Of a stretch of DNA of 64,000 nucleotides, positions 26,410 to 35,182 are shown one piece after another. The DNA comes from Ideonella sp. GTDB taxonomy: Bacteria; Pseudomonadota; Gammaproteobacteria; Burkholderiales; Burkholderiaceae_C. Under the pieces are notes generated by a model. The model made no database searches. It was given only the letters and a program-made list of their open reading frames with translations, and was not told the origin of the DNA. A program made the position numbers and the translations under genes. The stretch's first letter is position 1; every line of letters starts with the position of its first letter. The stretch spans positions 81,001 through 145,000 of the forward strand of contig JADKIA010000036.1 in assembly GCA_016721465.1 (NCBI GenBank), given 5' to 3'.

Positions 26410-26733
26410 ATGATCTACAAGTTCAAGAGCAAGGCGGCCGGCGACGTGATCATGCTGGCCCCTGCCGGTGACGCCCTGATGCGCGTGCTCGGCCGTGAAC
26501 CCGCGGCAAAAGGCATCATCGAGGTGGCGTCGATGCCGCGCGCCGTCGAGGCGATCCAGGCGGCCATCGTCGCCGACGAAGCCGAGCGTGCCGAGGCCGA
26601 ACGCGAAGCCCATTCGCGTGGCGCCAACCTGCCGGCGCGCCAGGGCGTCACGCCGCGTCAGCGCCTGTGGCCCATGGTGGAGATGTTGCGCCGTGCGCAC
26701 GCGGCCAATGAGCCCATCGTCTGGGGTGTGTGA
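26410..26733 (+). CDS. DUF1840 domain-containing protein
   Basis: Small protein of unknown function, 107 residues, typical of Burkholderiales. The opening MIYKFKSKAAGDVIMLAP and the GDALMRVLGREP segment match the DUF1840 pattern, with a charged helical middle (ADEAERAEAEREAH). No signal peptide or membrane helix is seen. The start is the ATG at 26410. The stop is followed by a hairpin-rich spacer before the next gene. Confidence 0.85.
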   Translation: MIYKFKSKAAGDVIMLAPAGDALMRVLGREPAAKGIIEVASMPRAVEAIQAAIVADEAERAEAEREAHSRGANLPARQGVTPRQRLWPMVEMLRRAHAANEPIVWGV

Positions 26734-26749
26734 GTGGACCAACTCCGGA

Positions 26750-26806
26750 GCGCCTGCGGCGCTGCCCCCTCAAGGGGGCGGCCCCCAGTGGCCCGGCAGA
26801 GCCGGG
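26750..26806. repeat. Cluster of three hairpins, REP-like intergenic element
   Basis: Three perfect stem-loops lie within 57 bases: 26750-26762 (5-bp stem), 26764-26779 (6-bp stem, TCAA loop) and 26792-26806 (6-bp stem, AGA loop). The arrangement resembles short palindromic elements scattered in Comamonadaceae genomes, but no second full copy is in this window. A smaller related hairpin occurs at 35157-35171. Confidence 0.5.
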
Positions 26807-26888
26807 TCCGCGGCGGCTGCTTGCTGGCGCGTGGGCATGCTTCATGGGCAGCGGCTCGGCGCCATGGGACAACGAAAGGGCTTGGCTG

Positions 26889-27527
26889 ATGCGACTGTGG
26901 AGCGACAACTGGGCCAACGGCGAGCCGATCCCCGAGCGGTTCGCGGCGGGCCGCCTGGCGGCCGACGGCAGCGTGGGCTTTGGTGACAACCTGAGCCCGC
27001 ACCTGGCCTGGAGCCATTTGCCCGAGGGCACGCGCTCGCTGGTGTTGATGTGCCAGGACTTTGATGTGCCTGGCCGGACCGACGATGTGAACCCAACCGA
27101 TCGAGAGATTCCTGCCGAGCGGGAACGCGTGGACTTCTTCCACTGGGTGCTGGTGGATCTGCCGCCCACGCTGTCCTCGTTGGCCGAGGGCGAGTGCAGC
27201 CGCGGCTTCACCGCGCGCGGCAAGCCAGGGCCCCAGGCGCCGCACGGCGCGCGTCATGGCCTGAACGACTACACGGGCTGGTTTGCAAAGGATGTGGTCA
27301 TGGCGGGCCGCTATTTCGGCTACGACGGCCCGTTTCCGCCCGTCAACGACGCCTTGGTGCACCACTGTGTTTTCGCGCTCTTCGCGCTGTCGGTCGAGCG
27401 CCTGCCGGTCGAAGGCGCCTTCACCGGCGCGCAGGTGCGCGATGCGCTGGCCGAGCGCGTGCTCGGCTCGGCCACCCACTCAGGCACCTATACGCTGAAT
27501 CGTCGCCTGAGGCCGGTGCGTGTCTGA
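26889..27527 (+). CDS. YbhB/YbcL family PEBP-like protein
   Basis: Phosphatidylethanolamine-binding/Raf-kinase-inhibitor-like protein, 212 residues. The ligand-pocket motifs are NLSPHLAWSHLPEGTRSLVLM, with CQDFDVP, and FFHWVLVDLP. A C-terminal GYDGPFPPVNDALVHHCVFA strand pair completes the fold. I chose the ATG at 26889 because in-frame sequence upstream is a translation of the hairpin element. Bacterial function of this family is unclear. The gene overlaps the next by eight bases. Confidence 0.85.
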   Translation: MRLWSDNWANGEPIPERFAAGRLAADGSVGFGDNLSPHLAWSHLPEGTRSLVLMCQDFDVPGRTDDVNPTDREIPAERERVDFFHWVLVDLPPTLSSLAEGECSRGFTARGKPGPQAPHGARHGLNDYTGWFAKDVVMAGRYFGYDGPFPPVNDALVHHCVFALFALSVERLPVEGAFTGAQVRDALAERVLGSATHSGTYTLNRRLRPVRV

Positions 27528-28161
27528 GCCCACGCGAATCGTCGCCATCCGCCACGGCGAGACCGACTGGAACAGCCAGTCGCGCCTGCAGGGCCACACC
27601 GACATCCCACTCAACGCCATGGGATTGGCGCAGGCGGCCACGCTGGCCGAGGCCTTGCGGCACGAGGGATTGACGCATGTCTACAGCAGCGATCTGGGGC
27701 GGGCCGCGCAAACTGCACGGGCCTTGGCGGGCCCGCTGAGCCTGCCCGTGACCACGGACGTCGGCCTGCGCGAGCGCGGCTTTGGCTTGATGGAGGGCCT
27801 GAGCTACCGCGAACTGGACGAAACCCGACCGGAGTGGGCCGCCCATTGGCGAGCCCGTGTGCCCGATTTCACGCCGCCCGAGGGCGAAAGCCTGATCACC
27901 TTGCATGCCCGCGTGCTGGCGGTGGCCAAGCGCCTGGCCGCCGCCCATCGCGGCGGCTGCATCGCGTTGGTGTCGCACGGCGGCGTGCTGGACAGTCTGT
28001 ACCGTGCCGCCACGGGCCTGGCCCTGGACGCCCCGCGCAGTTGGCAGTTGGGCAATGCCGCCATCAACCGCCTGCTCTTCACCGGTGAGGGCTTTACCCT
28101 GGTGGGGTGGAACGACCGCCAGCACCTGGAGTTGCCGGCCCTGGCGCCGCCCGACCGGTGA
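27520..28161 (+). CDS. Histidine phosphatase family protein
   Basis: Phosphoglycerate-mutase-like phosphatase, 213 residues. The catalytic RHG motif is in AIRHGETDWNSQSRLQGHTD near residue 11, the second histidine in VSHGGVLDSLYR, and the acid/base glutamate in ERGFGLMEG. This resembles GpmB/CobC-type enzymes. The start at 27520 overlaps the PEBP gene by eight bases. Substrate cannot be deduced. Confidence 0.88.
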   Translation: MSEPTRIVAIRHGETDWNSQSRLQGHTDIPLNAMGLAQAATLAEALRHEGLTHVYSSDLGRAAQTARALAGPLSLPVTTDVGLRERGFGLMEGLSYRELDETRPEWAAHWRARVPDFTPPEGESLITLHARVLAVAKRLAAAHRGGCIALVSHGGVLDSLYRAATGLALDAPRSWQLGNAAINRLLFTGEGFTLVGWNDRQHLELPALAPPDR

Positions 28162-28343
28162 TTTTCTTCCGCCGCTGATACCTCGCTCACCCGCTGTTAC
28201 CGGCTTGCCGCTCAAGTCGGCATGGATTCAGGCCGATACGACCTCAAGGAAGTGCCGGGCCGGTCCCGCGCTTCCTTGCCCCTGCCCGGGGCGGTCGGCA
28301 CCCCTTGCCGGCCTTGGGAGGGTGGTCAACACAGAGGTTCGGC

Positions 28344-28856
28344 ATGCGCAGCGTTTCATCACCTCAGGCATTTCGTGGGTTCACTGTGATTGAACTCATG
28401 GTCACGGTCGCCGTGGCGGTCGTGATGATGGCCGTGGCCGTGCCCTCGATGACCGCTTTCTCTGCCAACAACCGCGTGACGGCGGCCAAGTCCGCCTTTG
28501 CGTCCACGGTGGCGCTGGCGCGCACCGAGGCCGCTCGCCGCGGTGTGCAGGTCTTTGTCAAGGCGGAGGCCGGCGGAAGTGTGGGCAACGAGTTTGCAGG
28601 CGGCTGGTCGGTCTATGTGGACACCAACGGCAACGGCGTGCCCGACATCGCCGACGAAGTGCTGCGCAAGTTCCCGCCGCTGCAGTCCGAGGTCAAGCTC
28701 AGCGGCACTTCGCCACTGGGTTTCATGCCCACCGGCTACGTGGTGGGCGGCAACACCATGGACTACACCGTCTGCCGCGACGCCGGCTCACCGGGATTCA
28801 AGGTGAGCGTGGTGCCCAGCGGCATTGCCGATTCCTTCGCCTACACCAATTGTTGA
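28344..28856 (+). CDS. fimT: Type IV minor pilin, FimT/GspH family
   Basis: Minor pilin, 170 residues, that helps prime type IV pilus assembly. The type III signal reads FRG/FTVIELMVTV: glycine at -1, phenylalanine at +1 and glutamate at +5, followed by the hydrophobic spine. A GspH/FimT-like domain follows with ALARTEAARRGV and a DTNGNGVPD segment. The ATG at 28344 gives a 13-residue leader. It opens an operon with pilVWX-pilY1; pilV begins seven bases after its stop. FimU is an equivalent name in Pseudomonas. Confidence 0.9.
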   Translation: MRSVSSPQAFRGFTVIELMVTVAVAVVMMAVAVPSMTAFSANNRVTAAKSAFASTVALARTEAARRGVQVFVKAEAGGSVGNEFAGGWSVYVDTNGNGVPDIADEVLRKFPPLQSEVKLSGTSPLGFMPTGYVVGGNTMDYTVCRDAGSPGFKVSVVPSGIADSFAYTNC

Positions 28857-28863
28857 GCCCAGC

Positions 28864-29376
28864 ATGCTGATTCGCCCGCCCCGCACCACCCCTCGTCAGC
28901 GTCAGACCGGCGTGACGTTGATGGAGGCCTTGATCGCCGTCGTGCTGCTGTCGATGTGCGCGCTGGCCTACGCGTCGCTGCAGTTGCGCGGCCTCAGCTC
29001 CAACGCCAGCGCCATGTGGCGCAGCAAGGCGGTGATGCTGGCCTACGAGATGTCCGACCGCCTGCGCACCAACGCTGCCGGGTTGGCGCTGGGCAGCTAC
29101 AACAACCTGGTCGGCACCCCTGCAGCGGTGAACGATTGCGGCAGCGCCTCGGCCTGCGCGCCCGCCCGCATGGCGCAGTTCGATCACTTCCAATGGAACG
29201 TCGCCGTCGGGCGCGACCTGCCGTCCGGCCTCGGTTCGGTGTGCCTGGATTCCACCCCCGACGATGGCACGCTGGCCGATGCCGCCTGCGACGGCCTGGG
29301 CACCACCTTTGCGGTCAAGGTGTTCTGGCAGGAACGCGACGTGGAATCGCGCCTGGTGGTGGCGGTGCGGCCATGA
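28864..29376 (+). CDS. pilV: Type IV pilus modification protein PilV
   Basis: Minor pilin of the priming complex, 170 residues. The prepilin site is QTG/VTLMEALIAVVLLS, with a basic 16-residue leader and glutamate at +5. The family core is LQLRGLSSNASAMWRSKAVMLAYEMSDRLRTN, shown here only by its positions (residues about 39-70). The last four bases overlap the pilW start (ATGA), giving translational coupling. Confidence 0.92.
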   Translation: MLIRPPRTTPRQRQTGVTLMEALIAVVLLSMCALAYASLQLRGLSSNASAMWRSKAVMLAYEMSDRLRTNAAGLALGSYNNLVGTPAAVNDCGSASACAPARMAQFDHFQWNVAVGRDLPSGLGSVCLDSTPDDGTLADAACDGLGTTFAVKVFWQERDVESRLVVAVRP

Positions 29377-30440
29377 CCACACGGGGCGCAATCACCCGGC
29401 CGCACGGCAACGCCGGCGCGCAACGCGGCTTCACCCTGGTGGAGCTGATGGTGGGCGTGGCGCTGGGGCTGTTCCTGGTGGCCGTGATGGGCACCATCTA
29501 CGTGGGCAGCAAGACCACCTTCCAGGCGCAGGAGTCCACGGCCCGGCTGCAGGAGAACGGCCGCTTTGCGATCGACACCATCGCCACCGACCTGCGCATG
29601 TCGGGGTTCCACGGTTGCCTGGGGCAGGCGCGCGCCACCAGTTTCACCAATACGCTGGACACGACCACGGCCCTGCTCTACGACTTCTCGCAGCCGATCT
29701 GGGGCTCGCATCACACGGGCGCGGCCTGGTCCCCTGGTTTGCTGGCACCCGTCGCGGGCATTGGCCCCAGCTCACAGGGCGATGTGCTCGTGGTCCGCCA
29801 CCCGGTGGGCAGCGGCTGGGCATTGACGGCTGAAATGACCGGCACGGCACAACCGCTCACGATCACGCCCACCAGCACGATCCAGAAGGGCGACATCCTG
29901 CTCGTGGCCGATTGCGGCGGTGCGGCCGTCTTTCAGGCCACCAACGCCGCGCCCGGCACGGGTGGGTCAATCGACCACCAGCCCGGTGCCGCCGGCGTGA
30001 CGCCGGGCGTGACCACCGCCGACCTGGGGCGCTCCTACCTGCAGGACGCTTCGGTCTGGCGCATGCAGACGGCCGTCTACTACCTCGCCAACAGCGTGCG
30101 TCGCCCAGGGCAAATGGCGCTGTGGGCCTACACCGCACCCGGCACCAACGTGCCGACGCAGCAATCCGAGTTGGTCACAGGGGTCGAACGCATGGTGGTG
30201 CGCTACGGCGTAGACACCAACGGTGACGAAGCTGCAGACCAGTTCCACACCGCCGACTCGGTGGCCGCGTGGAACACCGTCGTGAGCGCACGCATCGAGC
30301 TGTTGCTGGTCGGTCCCGAAGGCACGGTGACCACTGCGCCCCAACCCTATGTCTTTGATGGCCAGTCCACGACACCCACCGATCGGCGCCAGCGCACGGT
30401 GATGTCCCTGGTCGCCACCTTGCGCAACTCGGTGCCGTGA
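29373..30440 (+). CDS. pilW: Type IV pilus assembly protein PilW
   Basis: Minor pilin, 355 residues. The prepilin cleavage site is QRG/FTLVELMVGVALG, with glutamate at +5 and a leader of about 22 residues. The conserved post-helix stretch GRFAIDTIATDLRMSGFHGC is characteristic of PilW. The ATG at 29373 overlaps pilV by four bases, and its own stop overlaps pilX. It is expected to sit at the pilus tip with PilV, PilX and PilY1. Confidence 0.93.
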   Translation: MTTRGAITRPHGNAGAQRGFTLVELMVGVALGLFLVAVMGTIYVGSKTTFQAQESTARLQENGRFAIDTIATDLRMSGFHGCLGQARATSFTNTLDTTTALLYDFSQPIWGSHHTGAAWSPGLLAPVAGIGPSSQGDVLVVRHPVGSGWALTAEMTGTAQPLTITPTSTIQKGDILLVADCGGAAVFQATNAAPGTGGSIDHQPGAAGVTPGVTTADLGRSYLQDASVWRMQTAVYYLANSVRRPGQMALWAYTAPGTNVPTQQSELVTGVERMVVRYGVDTNGDEAADQFHTADSVAAWNTVVSARIELLLVGPEGTVTTAPQPYVFDGQSTTPTDRRQRTVMSLVATLRNSVP

Positions 30441-31036
30441 TGATCATCTGCCGCAGCCCCCAGCCCCGTCGCCTGCCCGTTCGGCCGGCCGGTGGATTCA
30501 CGCTGATCGCCATCCTGGTGATGACGGTGGTGCTCGCGTTGCTGGCCCTGGCCGGCGTGAGCACCAGCCTGGTCCAGGAAAGAATGGCGGGCAATGTACG
30601 CGACCGGAACGTGGCGTTGCAGGCCGCAGAGGCGGCCTTGCGCGACGCCGAGCAGGACGTGGCCGCCAACATCGAGCCCACGGCCGCCTTCGGAGACGCT
30701 TGTGCCGCCGGGCTGTGCCTGCCGCCGTCCATGACCGCCAGCGGCCCGCAGTCCGAACCCAAGTGGAAGACGCTGGACTGGGCGGCACAGGCGCGGGCCT
30801 ATGGCAGTGTCACCGGCGCCACCAGCCTGAAGGGCCCGGACAACCACGCCCTGGCCAGCCAGCCACGCTACTTCATCGAGTTGCTGCCCAGCGTTCCGCC
30901 CGCGCCTGGGGAGAGTGTGTCCCAGGGTGCGTCCAACCTCCCCACCCGAGCCCGTGCCTACCGCATCACTGTGCGGGCCACCGGGGTGCGTGATTCCACG
31001 GTCGTGATGCTCCAATCGGTCTACGTCAAGCAATGA
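30437..31036 (+). CDS. pilX: Type IV pilus assembly protein PilX
   Basis: Minor pilin, 199 residues. The processing site appears as AGG/FTLIAILVMTVV; position +5 is alanine where most pilins have glutamate, as is usual in PilX. The PilX N-terminal pattern continues with LALAGVSTSLVQERMAGNVR and ALQAAEAALRDAE. It overlaps pilW and pilY1 by four bases each. PilX usually links the minor pilins to PilY1. Confidence 0.92.
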   Translation: MMIICRSPQPRRLPVRPAGGFTLIAILVMTVVLALLALAGVSTSLVQERMAGNVRDRNVALQAAEAALRDAEQDVAANIEPTAAFGDACAAGLCLPPSMTASGPQSEPKWKTLDWAAQARAYGSVTGATSLKGPDNHALASQPRYFIELLPSVPPAPGESVSQGASNLPTRARAYRITVRATGVRDSTVVMLQSVYVKQ

Positions 31037-34000
31037 AACATCGTCCTATCCCAACGCCCAATCGGCGCGTTCAGGTTGCGGGTCTCATGCTCGCGCTGAG
31101 TCCGCTGGCGGCCTTGCCCCAGGCCATCACTTTCGCCCAATCGCCGCTGTTCCTGGGCACCACGGTCAAACCCAATGTGCTGGTGGTGTACGACAACTCG
31201 CAGTCCATGGATGGCACCATGGCCGGCAAGGTGATCGCCGGAGACGACGCCAGCACGCGCGGCAACATCGCCCGCTCGGTGCTGCGCAACACGATCACCT
31301 CCTACCGCAATTCGTTCCAGTGGGGTCTGGCCAGCTTCGGCCTGGCCAACCAGGGGCTCTACACGACCTACGCGTACTACTTTGGCTCGGACGCGGAGGT
31401 GGTCTACACCAACAGTTGCGTGGGCGGCATTTCAGCGCCCAACGGCAACCTGCGCTGTGTCGCCAATCCGGAGCCCGGCAATGGCTTCAACTTCATCACC
31501 TACGGCCTGACCGGTGATGATCCGATCATCAACGACGTGCTGTATTCGGGCGACTTCGGCAACCAGGCCTATGGCATCGGGGTCAACGGCACCACCAGCT
31601 ACGACATCTACAAGAACCGCGGCGCCGGCGGAGCCAACGCCTGGGATGCGGGCAACTTCAGCGGCGGGCAGGGCAATTGGACCTTCACGCCCACCGACGC
31701 GGGCTACTTGCCCCAGACACCACCCAGCCGGCGCGAGTTCTTCATCAAGCGTGCCTGGGGCTACTACGGCGACATTTCCGGCAAGGGTGTGATCAGCCGC
31801 GCGGTGCAGGCAGACTCCGTGGCCCACTACAACGCGTTGATGGGCCTGCTGGCGGTGGAGACCAACAACAACGGCTCCACCGAACTGAAGAACGCTGCCG
31901 TCTTCACGCCACTGGCCGGCACCTTGTGGACGGCGCGCGACTACTTCGCCAACACGCTGGGTGGCACCACCACTCCCATATCGCAGAGCTGCCAGCGCAA
32001 CTTCGTGCTGCTGGCCACCGACGGCAATCCGACCGGCAAGACCGACGGCTCGATGTACACGCTCGCTCAGCAAGCCAACACCTTCAACGCCGGCGCGTGG
32101 ACCTTCTCCACCGCGGCCAACGACGTGTTCACGCGGGTGAGCAACCTGCGGTCGGTGACCTATTCCGGCACCACCTACGACATCGAGACCTACGTGATCG
32201 GCCTGGGCGACTCCGTGGCCAACGCGAGCTCGGTGGCCACGCTCAACAAGATGGCCGAGCTGGGCGGCACCACGGGCGCCTACCTGGCCAGCAATGAAGC
32301 CGCATTGGCCGAGGCTTTCCTGAAGATCAGTGTCGACATCATCTCCAAGACGGCGGCCGCGTCGGCGGTGTCGCTGAATTCGGGTTCACTGAACACCGGC
32401 TCCAAGGTCTACCAGGGGCGATTCAGCAGCGGCGAGTGGTCGGGGCAGTTGCTGTCTTTTGCGCTGGGCGCGGCCGGTGTGCCGTCCAACGTCTCCGATT
32501 GGGACTCGGGGCAGAAGATCAACGCACAGAACTGGGACACCGAACGCCAGATCCTCACCTACCGTCCGTCCGCCGCACTGGGCAGCCGCGGCGTGCCGTT
32601 CCGGTGGCCCGCCAATCCGGCAGCGCCAGTCGCCGGCGAGATGGAACTCGGCATGGTGAGCTCGCTGAACAAGGACATCATTGGCAACAGCGACGGCTAT
32701 GGCGCAGACCGCGTGCAGTACCTGCGCGGCAACACCGCGCGCGAGACGGCCCATTGCGCGGGATGCCCGGCGCCCGTGTTCCGCAACCGGCCCACCTCGG
32801 TGCTGGGGGACATCATCAATTCCGCGCCGGCGTATGTGGGCAGCGCCACCAGCGACTTCCGCGACACCATGGAAATCGCGCGCTACAGCACCTACGCGAC
32901 CACCCGTGCCGCACAGACGCCATTGATCTTCGTCGGGGCGAACGACGGCATGCTGCACGCTTTCAACGCCATCGACGGCAAGGAGGTGTTTGCCTACGTG
33001 CCCTATGCGGTGAAGGACAAGCTCAGCGCGCTCACCAGCGCGAGCTACGTGCACCAGTATTCGGCCGACGGCTCGCCCAGCGTGGGCGACGTCTTTGTCA
33101 ATGGTGCGTGGCGAACGATGCTCGTCAGCGGGCTGAGCGCTGGCGCCAAGGGTCTGTTCGCTTTGGATGTCACCGATTCGAGCAAGTTCAAGGAGGCCAC
33201 GGCGGCGCAGGTGGTGCGCTGGGAGCTCGATGGCAGCGACGCCGACATGGGCTACGTGTTCAGCCATCCCGTTCTGGCCAAGACGCGCGACGGGAAGTGG
33301 CGCGCCATCGTAGGCAATGGCTACAACAGCAGCAACGGTCATGCGGTGCTGATGTTGGTGGATCTGCAGACCGGTGCCGTGACCAAGGTGGACACCGGCG
33401 CGGGAACGGCCGGCACGCCCAATGGGCTGTCTGGCGTGGCGGCCGTGTCCAGCGCCGACAACGGCGTGGTCGACATCGTCTACGCGGGCGACCTCTACGG
33501 CAATCTGTGGAAGTTCGATTTGTCCAGCGCTTCCAGTGCCAGTTGGTCTGTGGCCTATACCGCGTCCGGCTCTCCGGCGCCCTTGTTCAAGGCGGCAGCA
33601 GGTCAGCAGTTCACGGCCCGTCCGGACGTGGCCAAGCACCTCAAGACAGGCTATCTGGTGACACTGGGCACAGGCCGCTACCTCGACATCAACGACAACA
33701 CCACCACGGGGACACAGTCGCTGTACGGCGTGTGGGACAAGGGGGCGACGGTGACGTCGGCCGAACTGCAGACACAAAGCGTGGCCAGTACAGCGAACGG
33801 CACCAACAGCAAGACCTACCGCTTGACCACGCACGCGGTGGGGGTGCCTCCCGACACCACGATCGCCGGCGACAACGCCATTTCGGTCAACGACTACTAC
33901 AGCACCAAACGGGGCTGGAAGATGGACCTGCCTGCATCTGGCGAGCGGGTCGTTGCCGAGACCACGGTGCGCTACGGTCGGGTGATCATTGCCACGCTGA

Positions 34001-34323
34001 TTCCCAGCACGGCGCTGTGCTCTTCTGGGGGAGACGGCTGGATCTTCGACATCGACGTGATGACCGGCAACCGCAGTGCGGCCCTGGACACCAATGGCGA
34101 CAACGAGATCACCGACGCCGACCGCCTGAATGGCAATGGTGCAGGCACCGGGACCACCGCCTCTGCGGTGCGGATCGGGTCCATACCGGCCGCGCCCAGC
34201 ATCATCCGCGACAAGGACAAGGACACCAAGCTGTCCAACACGTCGGCGGGATCCATCGTGTCGGTGCGCGAGGCCGGCAACTCCAAGAAGTCCCGCCGCG
34301 CCGCATGGGAGCAGATTCAATGA
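31033..34323 (+). CDS. pilY1: Type IV pilus tip adhesin PilY1
   Basis: Large secreted pilus-tip protein, 1096 residues. A signal peptide (about 1-31) is followed by a von Willebrand A domain with MIDAS residues D54, S56 and S58 in VVYDNSQSMDG. From about residue 600 a beta-propeller begins with FVGANDGMLHAFNAIDGKEV. Near the C-terminus a calcium-loop-like DTNGDNEITDADRLN occurs. PilY1 controls pilus extension/retraction, adhesion and surface sensing in relatives. Both ends overlap neighbours by four bases, so it belongs to the pilin operon. Confidence 0.95.
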   Translation: MKHRPIPTPNRRVQVAGLMLALSPLAALPQAITFAQSPLFLGTTVKPNVLVVYDNSQSMDGTMAGKVIAGDDASTRGNIARSVLRNTITSYRNSFQWGLASFGLANQGLYTTYAYYFGSDAEVVYTNSCVGGISAPNGNLRCVANPEPGNGFNFITYGLTGDDPIINDVLYSGDFGNQAYGIGVNGTTSYDIYKNRGAGGANAWDAGNFSGGQGNWTFTPTDAGYLPQTPPSRREFFIKRAWGYYGDISGKGVISRAVQADSVAHYNALMGLLAVETNNNGSTELKNAAVFTPLAGTLWTARDYFANTLGGTTTPISQSCQRNFVLLATDGNPTGKTDGSMYTLAQQANTFNAGAWTFSTAANDVFTRVSNLRSVTYSGTTYDIETYVIGLGDSVANASSVATLNKMAELGGTTGAYLASNEAALAEAFLKISVDIISKTAAASAVSLNSGSLNTGSKVYQGRFSSGEWSGQLLSFALGAAGVPSNVSDWDSGQKINAQNWDTERQILTYRPSAALGSRGVPFRWPANPAAPVAGEMELGMVSSLNKDIIGNSDGYGADRVQYLRGNTARETAHCAGCPAPVFRNRPTSVLGDIINSAPAYVGSATSDFRDTMEIARYSTYATTRAAQTPLIFVGANDGMLHAFNAIDGKEVFAYVPYAVKDKLSALTSASYVHQYSADGSPSVGDVFVNGAWRTMLVSGLSAGAKGLFALDVTDSSKFKEATAAQVVRWELDGSDADMGYVFSHPVLAKTRDGKWRAIVGNGYNSSNGHAVLMLVDLQTGAVTKVDTGAGTAGTPNGLSGVAAVSSADNGVVDIVYAGDLYGNLWKFDLSSASSASWSVAYTASGSPAPLFKAAAGQQFTARPDVAKHLKTGYLVTLGTGRYLDINDNTTTGTQSLYGVWDKGATVTSAELQTQSVASTANGTNSKTYRLTTHAVGVPPDTTIAGDNAISVNDYYSTKRGWKMDLPASGERVVAETTVRYGRVIIATLIPSTALCSSGGDGWIFDIDVMTGNRSAALDTNGDNEITDADRLNGNGAGTGTTASAVRIGSIPAAPSIIRDKDKDTKLSNTSAGSIVSVREAGNSKKSRRAAWEQIQ

Positions 34324-34709
34324 GCAAGCACCTGACCCTGGTCGTCGCCATGGGCTTGTTGGTCGCGACGGCCAGTCCCGCGCTCGCCATCGCCGTGCGG
34401 TCGCCCAAAGGCGGCATCGGGCCGAGCGCCAAGGTGATCGACGCACCCGCCGCCTCGGCCGCCGCCGCGCCCTCAATGGACTTGGCGCGTGGCCGCATCG
34501 AGGCGGTCGATCCGTCCAAGCGCCAGTTGGTGATCGCCGGCAGAAAAGTGGAGTGGCATGCCAGCAAGCTGCGCATCATCGCGGCCGGCGGGCACGGCCA
34601 GGCGAGCACCAGCGCCTTGCGCAAGGGGGCTCAGATCCGCTTCGCGCTCGACCCCAACTCCACGGCGGTGGATCGGCCCATCGTTCTCATCTACATCGAC
34701 CAGCCATGA
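34320..34709 (+). CDS. Small exported protein in the PilY2 position
   Basis: Exported protein of 129 residues with a signal peptide (MSKHLTLVVAMGLLVATASP, cleavage near ALA). An alanine-rich linker leads to a small beta-rich domain: RGRIEAVDPSKRQLVIAGRK, then LRKGAQIRFALD and a final VLIYIDQP strand. Overlaps of four bases with both pilY1 and pilE show that it is a genuine operon member. In Pseudomonas the gene between pilY1 and pilE is pilY2, also small and exported; I infer equivalence from position and layout only. Confidence 0.78.
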   Translation: MSKHLTLVVAMGLLVATASPALAIAVRSPKGGIGPSAKVIDAPAASAAAAPSMDLARGRIEAVDPSKRQLVIAGRKVEWHASKLRIIAAGGHGQASTSALRKGAQIRFALDPNSTAVDRPIVLIYIDQP

Positions 34710-35122
34710 ACATGCCATTGACGCGCGCACGCGGATTCACACTCATCGAATTGATGGTCACCGTCGCCATCATGGGCATCCTCGTGGCCGTGGGCTTCCC
34801 AAGCTACCAGCAACACATGGCCAAGGGGCGACGTGCCGACGGTCGCGCCGCCTTGGTGGAACTGGCACAGCGCATGGAGCGCTATTACACCGAGCGCAGC
34901 ACCTATGCCACGGCGACACTGGGTGGCGCCGGCATCTATCCCAGCACCTCGCCGCAGGGCCACTACACGCTGGCGATCACCGCCAAGACGGCCACCACCT
35001 TCACGGTCCAGGCAACGCCCACCGGCACACAGCTGAACGACGCTTGCGGCAGCCTGATCTACAACCACATGGGCGACAAGTCGGTCAGCGGCGGCACGAT
35101 GTCGGCGGCATCCTGTTGGTGA
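34706..35122 (+). CDS. pilE: Type IV pilin PilE
   Basis: Pilin-like protein, 138 residues. The prepilin site is ARG/FTLIELMVTVAIMGILVA, with a 10-residue basic leader and glutamate at +5. The short C-terminal domain contains RYYTERSTYATA and a disulfide-type cysteine pair (NDACGSL and ASCW at the very end). It closes the fimT-pilVWXY1 operon as pilE does in Pseudomonas, where it is a minor pilin, not the major subunit. It overlaps the upstream gene by four bases. Confidence 0.92.
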   Translation: MNMPLTRARGFTLIELMVTVAIMGILVAVGFPSYQQHMAKGRRADGRAALVELAQRMERYYTERSTYATATLGGAGIYPSTSPQGHYTLAITAKTATTFTVQATPTGTQLNDACGSLIYNHMGDKSVSGGTMSAASCW

Positions 35123-35156
35123 TGGTGCAGCCGATCGTGTGATTTCAAACATTGGG

Positions 35157-35171
35157 GGCGCCTCCGGCGCC
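35157..35171. repeat. Short GC hairpin between convergent pilE and ruvB
   Basis: A perfect 6-bp stem (GGCGCC/GGCGCC) closes a TCC loop. It sits in the 60-base gap between the converging ends of pilE and ruvB. No T-tract follows, so it is not a clear terminator; it may be a degenerate relative of the hairpin cluster at 26750-26806. Confidence 0.4.
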
Positions 35172-35182
35172 TGTTCGCCGAT

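Noticed and set aside
24196..26742. 848-codon minus-strand frame opposite the GGDEF-EAL gene
   Set aside because: Shadow frame with biased composition; the plus strand carries the PAS, GGDEF and EAL motifs.
26730..26888. Upstream GTG start for the PEBP gene
   Set aside because: The added residues are a translation of the triple-hairpin element and lack family similarity.
28297..28308. Sigma-54-like GG...GC ahead of the pilin operon
   Set aside because: Only eight bases lie between the GG and GC elements; the -24/-12 promoter requires ten.
32386..34476. 696-codon minus-strand frame opposite pilY1
   Set aside because: Shadow of pilY1; low-complexity Arg/Ala/His sequence.
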